A DNA stretch of 44,827 bases from an uncultured Pirellulaceae bacterium. Its GTDB lineage: Bacteria > Planctomycetota > Planctomycetia > Pirellulales > Pirellulaceae. Shown here in pieces: positions 1-9,800 of the stretch. The notes under the pieces are model-generated. The model ran no database searches and had not been told where the DNA came from. It saw only the letters and a program-made list of their open reading frames with translations. The translations under genes were made by a program, and so were the position numbers. Numbering within the stretch: position 1 is the stretch's first letter; each line of letters opens with the position of its first letter. The stretch lies in NCBI GenBank assembly GCA_937967505.1, contig CALCJM010000080.1, forward strand, positions 1 to 44,827, in the 5' to 3' direction.

Positions 1-129
1 GCCTCGACGGATGACAGAGTGATGAAGCCGGTGCCAAACCATTAAAGCTTCCAGCTCCAAAACCCGCACCAAATACATTCGTCGATCAGAGTCCTGAGGG
101 GCTCAAGCGGAGACTGAAAAACCGCCTAA
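1..129 (+). pseudogene. upstream part of the binding-protein gene, in shifted frames
   Basis: No single frame is open here, but protein-like text passes from one frame to the next: a Pro/Ala-rich stretch in frame 3 (ending KPAPNTFVDQSPE), then a Glu/Pro/Ser-rich stretch in frame 2 (starting GAQAETEKPPK), then the clean frame 1 of the next feature. Each switch fits the loss of one base, two of them in homopolymers (G run 98-101 and A run 160-164). I read this as the disordered linker before the last part of the binding domain. It is either damaged or, more likely, contains sequencing or assembly errors. Confidence 0.45.
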
Positions 130-795
130 ATCACCCACAAACTCTTCCGAAGAGCCAACAAAAATAACCCGGCGAACTTCGAGCGCGTCTGGAATCAAGC
201 CTACTACATCTATAAAAAGATGAAAAAGGTGACGCATCAGCGTGTTAAATTTGACAAGGTCATGGATTTTTCGATCATCGAAAAACTTGGCAGGGAAGAA
301 AAATACTCTTCGCAAGTTGATGAATACACAGTGCCGTTTATCAAAACCGCCAGTAGCGAACTGCGCGGTGCCGAGGAAATTCTGACCAATACGGTGGTGA
401 TTCACTTTTACCCCAACAGTAGCGATCTGTTCCGTAAAGTGACCAAGAAGATCAACGGGAAAGAGGTCGAATCGTTGTATGATCCGAAGGTCAAGTTTGT
501 CCTAGAGGAAATTGGCAAACTGGCCGGACAATTCGGCACGGCCCGTATCATGATCGAGGGGCATACCGATAGCTCTATGAGGGGGAGTGCACCGGCAAGC
601 CTCGTGAAGGAACTGGCGGGGGATCGCGCCGAAGCGGTGAAACGTGCACTGGCCGCACAGTTTGATTTGGATCCTGACCAGTTCAACACGGTTGGTATTG
701 GCTGGGATCGTCCGGCAGACGATGACGATCCCTCCAACCACGCTAAAAATCGACGGGTCGAAGTGAAGATTTTCCCGGCCGAAGCGATTAATTAA
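130..795 (+). CDS. ABC substrate-binding protein C-terminal part fused to OmpA domain (5' incomplete)
   Basis: The clean frame runs from 130; an internal ATG lies at 220, but residues before it (NFERVWNQAYYIYK) continue the protein, so 220 is probably not the true start. The first ~60 residues resemble the end of a periplasmic binding domain (KVMDFSIIEKLG). The last ~120 residues are an OmpA/MotB peptidoglycan-binding domain: IEGHTDSS, then DRAEAVKRAL, then NRRVEVKIF, which carry the Asp and Arg that bind diaminopimelate in this family. The next two genes encode the permease and ATPase of a NitT/TauT-type importer, so I infer that this is its binding protein, anchored to the cell wall by the OmpA part. 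The OmpA assignment is solid; the binding-protein part is inference because most of it lies off the left edge or in the frameshifted segment. Confidence 0.7.
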   Translation: MTHKLFRRANKNNPANFERVWNQAYYIYKKMKKVTHQRVKFDKVMDFSIIEKLGREEKYSSQVDEYTVPFIKTASSELRGAEEILTNTVVIHFYPNSSDLFRKVTKKINGKEVESLYDPKVKFVLEEIGKLAGQFGTARIMIEGHTDSSMRGSAPASLVKELAGDRAEAVKRALAAQFDLDPDQFNTVGIGWDRPADDDDPSNHAKNRRVEVKIFPAEAIN

Positions 796-848
796 GTGTC
801 GCTGTCGATAGCTGACTGACCTGGTAAACACCAACCAACAGGAAACCC

Positions 849-1859
849 TTGACCGATTCAAATTCACAAGTTTCGCAAACCCGTCGGCGATGGTTCCCCA
901 TTCGTGGCAAGATCAGTTTGCTGTCGTCGATCCTGATCAGCATCGCCAGTGTGCTGTTTCTGTTTGCAACCTGGTGGTTTGTCACACGCGGGGAAATTGT
1001 TGAACAGCGCATCGTTGGTCCATTTGCCCTTCCCAGTCCGGCCGAGACATTTGCCACGTTTTCTGATCTCTGGTTTGACCAACAACTGACCCGCAACACC
1101 CTGACAACATTGCGACGTGTGGTGCTTGGGTTCTCCCTGGCCGCCGTGGTGGGGATACCGCTAGGGATTCTGGCCGGAAGTTTTCCTCCTGTCAAATCGC
1201 TGCTTGCGCCCCTGATTTTGTTTGGACGCAACATTCCGATCGCTGCGCTAGTGCCATTGACCTATTTCTTTTTTGGTGTGGCCGAAATGCAGAAGGTGCT
1301 GTTCATCTTTCTGGCGTGTGTTGCATTTGTGATTGCCGACACAACGACCTCGATCAGCAACGTCGGTCAGCAGTACTTGGATACGGCGTACACCTTGGGC
1401 AGTAACCGGTGGCAGGCGATCACGCGTGTGCTGGTGCCGCTGGCGATGCCCGGGCTGTTTGATTCCTTGCGATTGCTGTTTGGGCTGGCGTTTGGATATA
1501 TCATGTTGGCCGAATCGATCAAGCTTGGCGGGGAAACCGGTGGGCTGGGGAATCTGATCAATGCGGCGCAAAAACGCGGCCTGCGCACGCAGATCTATTT
1601 GATTATTTTGATCATCCCGATCGTCGCATTCCTGATTGACCGGGTTTTGTTCGCCATTCAAAGAGGCCTGTTCCCTCACAAGTATGGTGGTGGCGGATGG
1701 TTGCTGGTTATCGTGCGCGATATTGCCCATCGGATTGGTGATGTGAAATCGATGTTTTTTAGACCAACGCCGCCCTACGATCAGTTGACGCTTGAGGGGA
1801 TTGCTGCTGCGGAGCGGTTGGATGGTGGAACCTCCGATGACGGGAGAGGCCATGAGTGA
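849..1859 (+). CDS. ABC transporter permease, NitT/TauT (SsuC/TauC) type
   Basis: Inner-membrane channel subunit of an importer. It starts with TTG, since no in-frame ATG gives the full N-terminus; a weak AGGAAA lies just upstream. The 336-residue protein has a first membrane segment at about 22-42, several more between about 88 and 270, and the cytoplasmic EAA loop at about 179-203 (DTAYTLGSNRWQAITRV followed by LVPLAMPG), which docks onto the ATPase. About 55 polar residues follow the last helix, a longer tail than usual. It lies 53 bp after the OmpA-fused binding protein and overlaps the ATPase start by 8 bp, so the three form one operon. The family handles nitrate, sulfonates, taurine, pyrimidine precursors and others; the substrate cannot be told from the sequence. 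Confidence 0.9.
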   Translation: MTDSNSQVSQTRRRWFPIRGKISLLSSILISIASVLFLFATWWFVTRGEIVEQRIVGPFALPSPAETFATFSDLWFDQQLTRNTLTTLRRVVLGFSLAAVVGIPLGILAGSFPPVKSLLAPLILFGRNIPIAALVPLTYFFFGVAEMQKVLFIFLACVAFVIADTTTSISNVGQQYLDTAYTLGSNRWQAITRVLVPLAMPGLFDSLRLLFGLAFGYIMLAESIKLGGETGGLGNLINAAQKRGLRTQIYLIILIIPIVAFLIDRVLFAIQRGLFPHKYGGGGWLLVIVRDIAHRIGDVKSMFFRPTPPYDQLTLEGIAAAERLDGGTSDDGRGHE

Positions 1860-2697
1860 CGATCCTGATGCACAACCCGGCAACAAACCAGTCGTTGAAT
1901 TTGCAGGTGTCAGTAAATCATACAACGCCGGTCAGACAAACGAATTCACGGCAATCAAGGACGTTACCTTTACGGTGCATGACAAACCGGGGCACGGTGA
2001 ATTTGTCGGTGTGCTTGGTCCCAGCGGTTGTGGGAAAAGTACAATTTTAAAGTTGATTGCCGGGCTGGAACCACAGCATCCTCCGACCACCGGCACCGTT
2101 TCTGTGCACGGTCGGCCCGTTACAGGGCCGGGTGCCGATCGTGGGATGGTGTTCCAGGATTACACCAGTTTCGATCATCGTACGGTACTGGACAACGTGA
2201 CCTTTGGGCTTGAGTGTCATGGTGTGTCGCGAAAAATCCGCGAGGAACTTGGCCGGCACTGGATTGATCAGGTTGGATTGAACGTCGCCACCGACCAGCA
2301 CAAGTTCCCGCACGAACTCTCAGGCGGGATGCGGCAGCGCGTCGCTATCGCGCGCAGTTTGATCTTGCGACCGAAGGTGATTCTGATGGACGAACCTTTC
2401 GGGGCACTCGATCCGCAGACGCGTCTGAACATGCAGGATTTACTGGTCAAGCTGTGGCGAAATGTGGAAGCGACCGTGTTTTTTGTGACGCATTCAGTCG
2501 AGGAAGCCGTATATTTGGGCGACCGCGTCTACGTATTGAGTGCCTCGCCAGGTAGACTGGTGCATCAGGTCGATGTCGAACCGCCACATCGCCCGGCGGC
2601 ATTGATGCAACGCGAGGAACAATTTCGCGATACGGTTTATCATGTCAACGATTTGATTGCCGCCGAGGAAGCCGCGCGTGTTGCTGATTCTGAATAA
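1852..2697 (+). CDS. ABC transporter ATP-binding protein, NitT/TauT type
   Basis: ATPase that powers the importer. The start chosen is the ATG at 1852, which has GGGAGAGG just upstream and overlaps the permease end; an in-frame start at 1792 would lie deep inside the permease. The 281-residue protein has Walker A GPSGCGKST (56-64), a Q-loop in MVFQDY, the signature LSGGMRQR (156-163), Walker B VILMDEPFGALD (176-187) and the switch His in FVTHS. The family usually runs 250-280 residues, so length is normal. An insert near residue 43 (KPGHGEF), before Walker A, is slightly longer than in SsuB/TauB. Partners are the permease and the OmpA-fused binding protein upstream. Confidence 0.93.
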   Translation: MSDDPDAQPGNKPVVEFAGVSKSYNAGQTNEFTAIKDVTFTVHDKPGHGEFVGVLGPSGCGKSTILKLIAGLEPQHPPTTGTVSVHGRPVTGPGADRGMVFQDYTSFDHRTVLDNVTFGLECHGVSRKIREELGRHWIDQVGLNVATDQHKFPHELSGGMRQRVAIARSLILRPKVILMDEPFGALDPQTRLNMQDLLVKLWRNVEATVFFVTHSVEEAVYLGDRVYVLSASPGRLVHQVDVEPPHRPAALMQREEQFRDTVYHVNDLIAAEEAARVADSE

Positions 2698-2751
2698 TCG
2701 CCCGCCCGCAACGGCCGTCGATACAATAAATCTCATTACCGTTTTTGAACT

Positions 2752-3618
2752 GTGCTGAAGTATATAAAAACCGCATTCGTGAATCGCTGGAATCTCCTGC
2801 TGATGGCAGGAGGCATGGGGTTTGCCGTGCTCAGCGGTTACCCGGAGGTTGGTGTGCCTCTGGTGTTGGCGGCGGAAACGGCCTATCTGGGGCTGTTGGG
2901 TACACATCCAAAATTTCAGGCTTATGTCAACGCTCAGGACGCCAAACAAAAACGCTCGACCCGCCAGAACAGCACACAAACCGCGCTTAAGCAGATTGTC
3001 GATTCGTTGCCCGAACGCGCGCTGAAACGTTACGAACGCCTGCGTAAACGCTGCAGAAAGCTGGGGGCGATTGCCTCAAACATGAAGGAGCATGCAAGCT
3101 ATAGCGGTCATGGCGGAATGGATGCGCTGCACACGCGCGGGATTGACCGGTTGCTGTGGGTGTTTTTAAAACTGCTGTTCGCCCGGCATACACTGCACGA
3201 ATTCAAGGAGGAAGTTTCCGAGGAACGTATGCTGGAAGAACTGAAAGAGATCGATCGAAGGCTCGAGATCCTTGGTGACGAGTCTGCGGTGGACACGCAC
3301 AAGATTCGTCGCACGTTGTTGGACAATCAGGCGACATTGAAGGAGCGGTTGGAGAATTACGCGCGGGCGAAAAGTAATTTTGTGTTTATCGATCTGGAAC
3401 TGGACCGTGTGGAAAACAAGATCAAATCGATTTCGGAGATGTCTGTCAATCGGCAGGACCCCGAGTATATCAGTGGGCAGATCGACGCGGTGGCTGACAG
3501 TATGAAGGAAACGGAACGCACGATGAACGAATTGCAGTTTGTCACAGGGATCGGGGACCTGGAGGATGATGTGCCGGAGTTATTCGAGGGAAAAACGTCA
3601 CGTGTGAATGTGCGTTAG
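2752..3618 (+). CDS. conserved hypothetical coiled-coil protein with N-terminal membrane segment
   Basis: Starts with GTG (MLKYIKTAFVNRW) 54 bp after the ATPase gene, with no clear ribosome site. The 288-residue protein has hydrophobic segments at about 12-28 and 32-46 (a likely membrane hairpin), then a charged region strongly predicted to be helical and coiled coil from about 60 to the end, with many Glu, Lys and Arg (EERMLEELKEIDRRLEIL). I recognise no catalytic motif. The arrangement suggests a membrane-anchored scaffold. Its place directly behind the ABC genes suggests co-transcription, but the spacing leaves that open. I believe it is a planctomycete-type conserved protein; no function is assigned. 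Confidence 0.75.
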   Translation: MLKYIKTAFVNRWNLLLMAGGMGFAVLSGYPEVGVPLVLAAETAYLGLLGTHPKFQAYVNAQDAKQKRSTRQNSTQTALKQIVDSLPERALKRYERLRKRCRKLGAIASNMKEHASYSGHGGMDALHTRGIDRLLWVFLKLLFARHTLHEFKEEVSEERMLEELKEIDRRLEILGDESAVDTHKIRRTLLDNQATLKERLENYARAKSNFVFIDLELDRVENKIKSISEMSVNRQDPEYISGQIDAVADSMKETERTMNELQFVTGIGDLEDDVPELFEGKTSRVNVR

Positions 3619-3690
3619 GTTCGCAAAATTGATGTCCTTGTCCGTTCCAAGGTAGCTGCTGTTGCCAGCCCAAGGGGGAGTTTTTGGGGT

Positions 3691-3720
3691 TCCACACTCC
3701 GGCGAGTGCGGCCATGGTTT
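3691..3720 (+). repeat. dispersed palindromic intergenic element, copy 1
   Basis: TCCACACTCCGGCGAG followed by TGCGGCCATGGTTT. It aligns without gaps with two other intergenic stretches, 44156-44185 (same strand) and the reverse strand of 36069-36096, and differs almost only by transitions. The CTC-GGC-GAG core is an imperfect palindrome. It lies between the coiled-coil gene and the macroglobulin gene. Confidence 0.55.
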
Positions 3721-3856
3721 GGATTCCGTCCAAAAATAGAAAAATCTCCTAACAAATATTCGCTTGCCCCGTGTTCATTCCAGAGGCTAACAGTGCCATA
3801 CTGGAGCTTGAGCACACCGGTGATTTTAATTATGGCGAATTTCTTTCGAGGCGATC

Positions 3857-6800
3857 ATGCGTTCTTTGACTGGCTGGATTATTGGTCTGTTCTGTATCAG
3901 TTTTCTGGGGGTGGGCCTGCTGCTGGCGAACTCCGGAGGTTTCGCCCCGGATGAAAACGAAGCTTCGACCGATCGTCAGCGGTTGTGGGGGCAAATTGCC
4001 CAGGCTCAAAAAGATAAACTTCCGCAGACTGCGATGAAATTATTGGAGGCCGTCTACCAGTCGGCGATGGCGGACCAGGTTTGGCCTGAAGCGGTCCGCG
4101 CCATGTGTCAAAAAATCAGTGTAGAGGCCGCAATCAACCAACCCGCCACTCCGTTCGCACTTAAGAAACTGATCGAACGGGCAGGCGAGGTTCCGGACGA
4201 ACTCAAGCCGATGACCAACGCGCTGCTGGCCAGCGGGTTTCATCAGTATTACCGCAGTAACCGTTGGAGGTTTGCCCAGCGCTCCCAAACCGTGGCTCCG
4301 GTCGGTGATGATTTTGAAACGTGGGATTTAAAAACCATTCTTGACGCAATCGATTCCTCATTCCGTAAAGCGCTGGAAGGTCGGGAGACGCTGAAAAAAA
4401 TACCGGTCGCTGAATATGACCAATTGTTGCGGGCGGGCAATGTTGATGACGCACATCGCCCCACAGTGTTCGACTTCGTCGCCAACGAGGCCATTGCGTT
4501 CTATGCGCTGGATGAACACATCGTTCGCCAACAAAACGCATTTGATCTTTCGGCGGACAGCCCTGTGCTCTCGAATGTCGATGAATTCATCGATTGGAAA
4601 CCGGGCACTGATGACAGTGCGGATTTTTTGTTGCGGGCGGTCAGGCTGTATCAGGAACTGTTGGTGTTTCACCGAACTGACGCGGACCCCACTGCATTTC
4701 TGGATACCGATCTGAATCGAATCGTGTTCGCCAATCGTGTGGCGGCTGGCGAAGAGAAAACCGCACGCTATCGAGCCATCCTCAAACGTTTCGCCAATAC
4801 CCATGCGTCACACGAGCTGTCCTGCCGGGCACTGGCACTGCTGTCCACCAGTTATTTTGCAGATCAGCAATATGGGTTGGCACATCGATACGCATCGACC
4901 GGAATGAAACGCTTTCCGGGTTCCAATGGCGGGATGACCTGTGCGGGGCTGATTGATCAAATCGAGCGACCGGAGTTGTCGTTGAGCGTGGAGCATACTT
5001 GGAACGCGGCGGAACCCCAATTTTCAGCCAGCTATCGCAATCTGGATAAAGTTCATTTTCGCTTGATTAAATTTGACTATTTGAAATGGCAGTTCGGCCG
5101 GTACGGTTCTCCTGACAATCTGGACGTTCAGCAACGCAAAAGCCTAAGGCAACGACCGGCGATCAAGTCGTGGAGCGTTGAATTGGAGCAGACCGAAGAA
5201 TTCGCCTCCAACGAACAGGCACTTATGGCTCCACTGGATATTCCGCCGGGAACCTATCTTTTGTTGGCCAGCGGCAAGCCCGGCTTCGATGGGGATGACA
5301 ATTTCCTGTTGGTGAAACAGATTTGGCGATCGGACCTCGCATGCGTGGAACGTGGCTCAAACGCCAGTGAAGGACTGACCGGGCAGGTGTTTGACGCGGT
5401 GTCTGGAAAACCAATTAAAGGCGTCAATGTTAGATTTGATGTGTGGAAACATGACGGCCGGAACAGCCGAATGGAATTGGCGGGTAACACGACAACCGAT
5501 GCTGACGGCAACTACAAATTCAACTCACCGCGCGGCCAGACGCGCATTATCCTGACTCACGGTGACCAAAAATTGGGATTCGTCAGCTCGCAACGGAGTT
5601 ACATCAATCGTCAAAATGGTCTGACGACCCGCACTCATTACTTCACCGACCGCAGTATTTACCGTCCGGGGCAAACGGTCCATTTCAAAGGAATCTGCAC
5701 ACAAAGTAACCGCCGTACCGACAAATACGTGGTCTCGCCCAACCGCAAGGTAACGGTGGAACTACGTGACATGAATAATCAAATTATTGAGAAGCAGACG
5801 TTTCGCAGCAATGAATTTGGCTCGTTTTCAGGCAGTTTCACCGCACCGACCAACAGCGCCACCGGTCGGATGCGTCTACAGTCCCGAAATGGGATGGCTC
5901 ACTTTCGGGTTGAAGAATATAAACGGCCAAAATTCCGGGTGGAAATTAAACGACCGACTCGGGCTTTCGCACTGGGGGAAATGGTCAGCCTCACAGGAAC
6001 GGCAACTGCCTACACAGGCGCATCGATTGACGGTGCCAAAGTAAGCTACCGCGTGGTCAGGACGATGCGGTATCCGAACTGGTGGTACTGGCGTTGCTGG
6101 TGGATGCCGCGTGATGAGGGGCAACAACAGCTGGCCAATGGTACGCTGGAGACGAAAGCGGATGGTAGTTTTGAAATTAAGTTCAAGGCTGATCCGGATA
6201 AATCTGCTGATGCGACCGGGCAGCCGGTGTTCAGGTTTCAGGTCTTCGCCGATGTCACCGACAATGCCGGGGAGACGCGCTCCACATCGCAGGTAATGAA
6301 CCTTGGTTTCACTTCTCTCAAGGCATCGATTAAAACAAAAGAGTGGCTGACAACAGCTGACCCGAGTGCGTTGGAAATCGCAACCACAACGCTTGATGGA
6401 AAGTACCTGTCCGCCAAGGGGGCGTTAAAGATTTATGCACTTACATCGCCCGCTGCTGTGAATCGCGCACGATTTGACAATAACCGGTATCGGTTTGCGC
6501 GTGGAGTTTCGAACGCTCGCACGGGTACTCCGGACCTGTCGGTTTATCGACAGTGGGCAACCGGTGAACTCATCGCTCAGGAACAGCTGGAAACGAATCA
6601 GCAGGGAGCGGCAAAGTTTGAGAAAGTACTGGCGGCAGGTGCCTATAAAGCCGTTTTTGAAACCAGTGATACCAATGGCAACACCGTTACGGCGGAAACC
6701 TACATGCTGGTGGTTGATCTGGCGGCCAAAACGTTCGACATGAAAATTCCGGATCATTTTTTGGCGGCCAAATCTTCGTGGCAGCCCGGTGAAACCTTCG

Positions 6801-9800
6801 AAGCCATTTGGGGAACGGGATATAAACAGGGGCGTGCGTGGGTCGAGATTTTCCATCGTGGCCAATTGGTGAAATCATGGTGGACCACCGCCGGGAGAAC
6901 ATTGGAGCATCTGAAGATTCCAATCGAGGAAAAACATCGGGGAGGATTAAGTCTTTCGATTACTTTTGTTCGTGAGAACCGACTGTACTCGCACCACCAT
7001 CGCATTGAAGTGCCGTGGGACAACAAGAAATTCAGCGTGAGATGGGAGCATTTTGTCTCCAACCTCCAGCCCGGTGGGCGTGAAACCTGGACGGCGGTCG
7101 TTTCTCCTCTGACGAGTGCAACGGATGGTTCCACTGAAACTGAATCGTCGACCATCGAGCTGTCTGCGATCGAAATGGTGGCCGCCATGTATGACAGTTC
7201 CCTAGACCAGTATGCGCGGCATTCCTGGAACCAAAACATTGGCGATTTCTACCGGAGTAATTATTTCAGGACGCAGAAGTTCTCCAACGAGTTTGGCGGT
7301 TTTAGAGCTCTATCGAATATTAGATGGAAGAAAAGCCGGGGCGGTAAAGGGCGCTTCTATCGCTCCTATCGATCGGAACTGATGCCTTATTGGCAGACGG
7401 GTATGCCGTTTGGCGGTATGCGAAAGGGCGGTCGGGCAATGCTTGAGGCGCAGTCTTACGCTGTGCCGTCGATGCAGCCGTCGCCGTTGATGCAGGCCGG
7501 GGAGACCAGCAGCTTGGCTGGAGTTGCTGCGGCTCCTGCACGAATGAATGACCAGGCTGGCCTGAGTCGGAGCGAAGCGGAATCGGGCGAGCAAGCAGGC
7601 GACATTGCGCCGATCGACCTTTCTCAAGTTGCCATCCGCAAGAACCTGAACGAAACGGCCTTTTTCTTTCCTGATTTACGGACGGAAAAGAACGGCGAAG
7701 TCAGGATTGAATTCGAAGTTCCGGAAGCATTGACAACATGGAAGTTTATGGGACTGGCGCACGATGCGGAATTGCGCACCGGTATGTTGATTGATGAAAT
7801 GACCACCAGCAAAGACCTGATGGTGCAACCCAATCCACCCCGATTCTTACGCGCGGGCGATCGGATTCTGTTCCCCGTCAAAGTTGTCAATCAATCGGAC
7901 AAGGCTCAAACCGGTTCGGTCCAGTTGATGCTGAAAGATGGGTTCAATGAGGACGACCTAAACAAGACGTTTGGAAATGCAGAGTTCGGGCAAACCTTCG
8001 ATGTCCCGGCCAGGGAGTCGCGCACCTACACGTTTGAATTGGCCGTGCCTGATTTCGCAGGCGTGGTCGTCTATAAAGCCGTTGCGGGTAACGCGCTGGT
8101 TTCCGATGGTGAAGAAGGCTTTCTGCCGGTGCTGTCTAGGCGTATTCTGGTGACGGAGTCTTTGCCGTTGCCAATTCGAGGCAACCAGAGACGCACGTTT
8201 GATTTTTCGGCACTGGAGAAAATGGATGCCAGCGACAGTCTGAAGAACCAGGCACTGACGGTGCAGATGACATCGAACCCGTCGTGGTACGCGTTGCTGG
8301 CGTTGCCAACGTTGATGGAATTTCCCCACGAGTGTAGCGAACAGAGCTTCAATCGATTGTACGCCAATGCCCTTGGGCACCACATCGTCAATAGTAACGA
8401 TCGAATCAACACCATTTTCCAACAGTGGCGTGGCACCGACGCTTTGGACAGTCCACTGGAGAAGAATGACGATCTGAGAAACGTGATGATTGCCGAATCA
8501 CCATGGCTGGCCAACGGCAAAGACGAAAGTCAGGCACGTCGCAACATAGGCAAACTGTTCGATGCTAATCGAATGCAGAATGAGATCAGCCGCATCTCTA
8601 ATCGCCTGCGGCAGATGCAATTGTCCGATGGTGCGTGGCCCTGGTTTCCCGGTGGTCGGGCGAACGATTACCTGACGCTGTATATTGCTACCGGGTACGG
8701 CCGATTGAGGAAAATGGGCGTCAGCGTGGACATGCAGCCTGCGTTCAAGGCAATCGACCGCCTGGACTGGTGGATGGATCGTAAATATCAACAACTCAAA
8801 CGCGATGGAAGACTGGACAATCAGAATCTGGATTCAACGGACACCCTCTACCTTTATGGTCGCACGTTCTACCTGAAAGAAAAACCGGTTGCCGCACAGT
8901 ACAAACCGGCTTTCGACTACTTTACCGGGCAGGCACGTGAACATTGGCACACGCTGGGAGCCCGCCAGTCCGAAGGGCATGTGGCCATTGCCCTCAAGCG
9001 TCTGGGCGATGCTCGGACGCCATTGGCGATTATGAAATCGCTGACCGAACGGGCGCTGACGGATGACGAGATGGGGCAGTTCTGGCGCGAAGAGGCGAAT
9101 CGTTGGTTTTGGTATCGCGCTCCGATCGAAACCCAGGCAGTGATGATCGAGGCATTTGATGAAGTACTGGACGATCAGAAATCGGTCGAGGAACTGAAGG
9201 TCTGGTTGCTGAAACAGAAACAGACTCAGGCGTGGAAGACCACCAAATCCACCGCCGATGCCGTTTACGCGTTGCTGTTACGCGGCAAAGATCCGCTCGA
9301 TTCGTCGAAACTGGTTTCTGTAAAAATTGCGGACACGATGATCGAACCGGATAACGTGGAGGCCGGCACCGGATTTTATGAACAGCGCTTTGAAGGTAGC
9401 GGTATCAAATCCGCGATGCGAAGGATCGAAGTTAACAAATCCGATGACGGGATTGCATGGGGCAGCATTCACTGGCAGTACCTCGAAGATGTGGGCAAGA
9501 TCAAGCCTTACGAGGGTACACCGCTGACGATCAAGAAGGGACTGTTTTTGAAAAAGAACACCGATGAAGGTCAAAAGCTCACACCGCTTCCGGCTAGAGT
9601 TTCGGTCGGCGATGAACTGGTCACGCGGGTGGAGATGCGTGTTGATCGCGATATGGAATACGTCCACCTGAAAGACTATCGCGGCAGCGGCACAGAACCG
9701 GTCAATGTGCTGTCCCGGTACAAAAGCCAGGACGGGCTGTGGTACTACGAATCGACACGCGATACGGCATCGCATTTCTTTATCGATTACCTTCCGCGCG

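Noticed and set aside
1248..1925. 225-codon minus-strand frame across permease and ATPase
   Set aside because: Antisense to two recognised ABC genes; Gln/His-rich shadow text.
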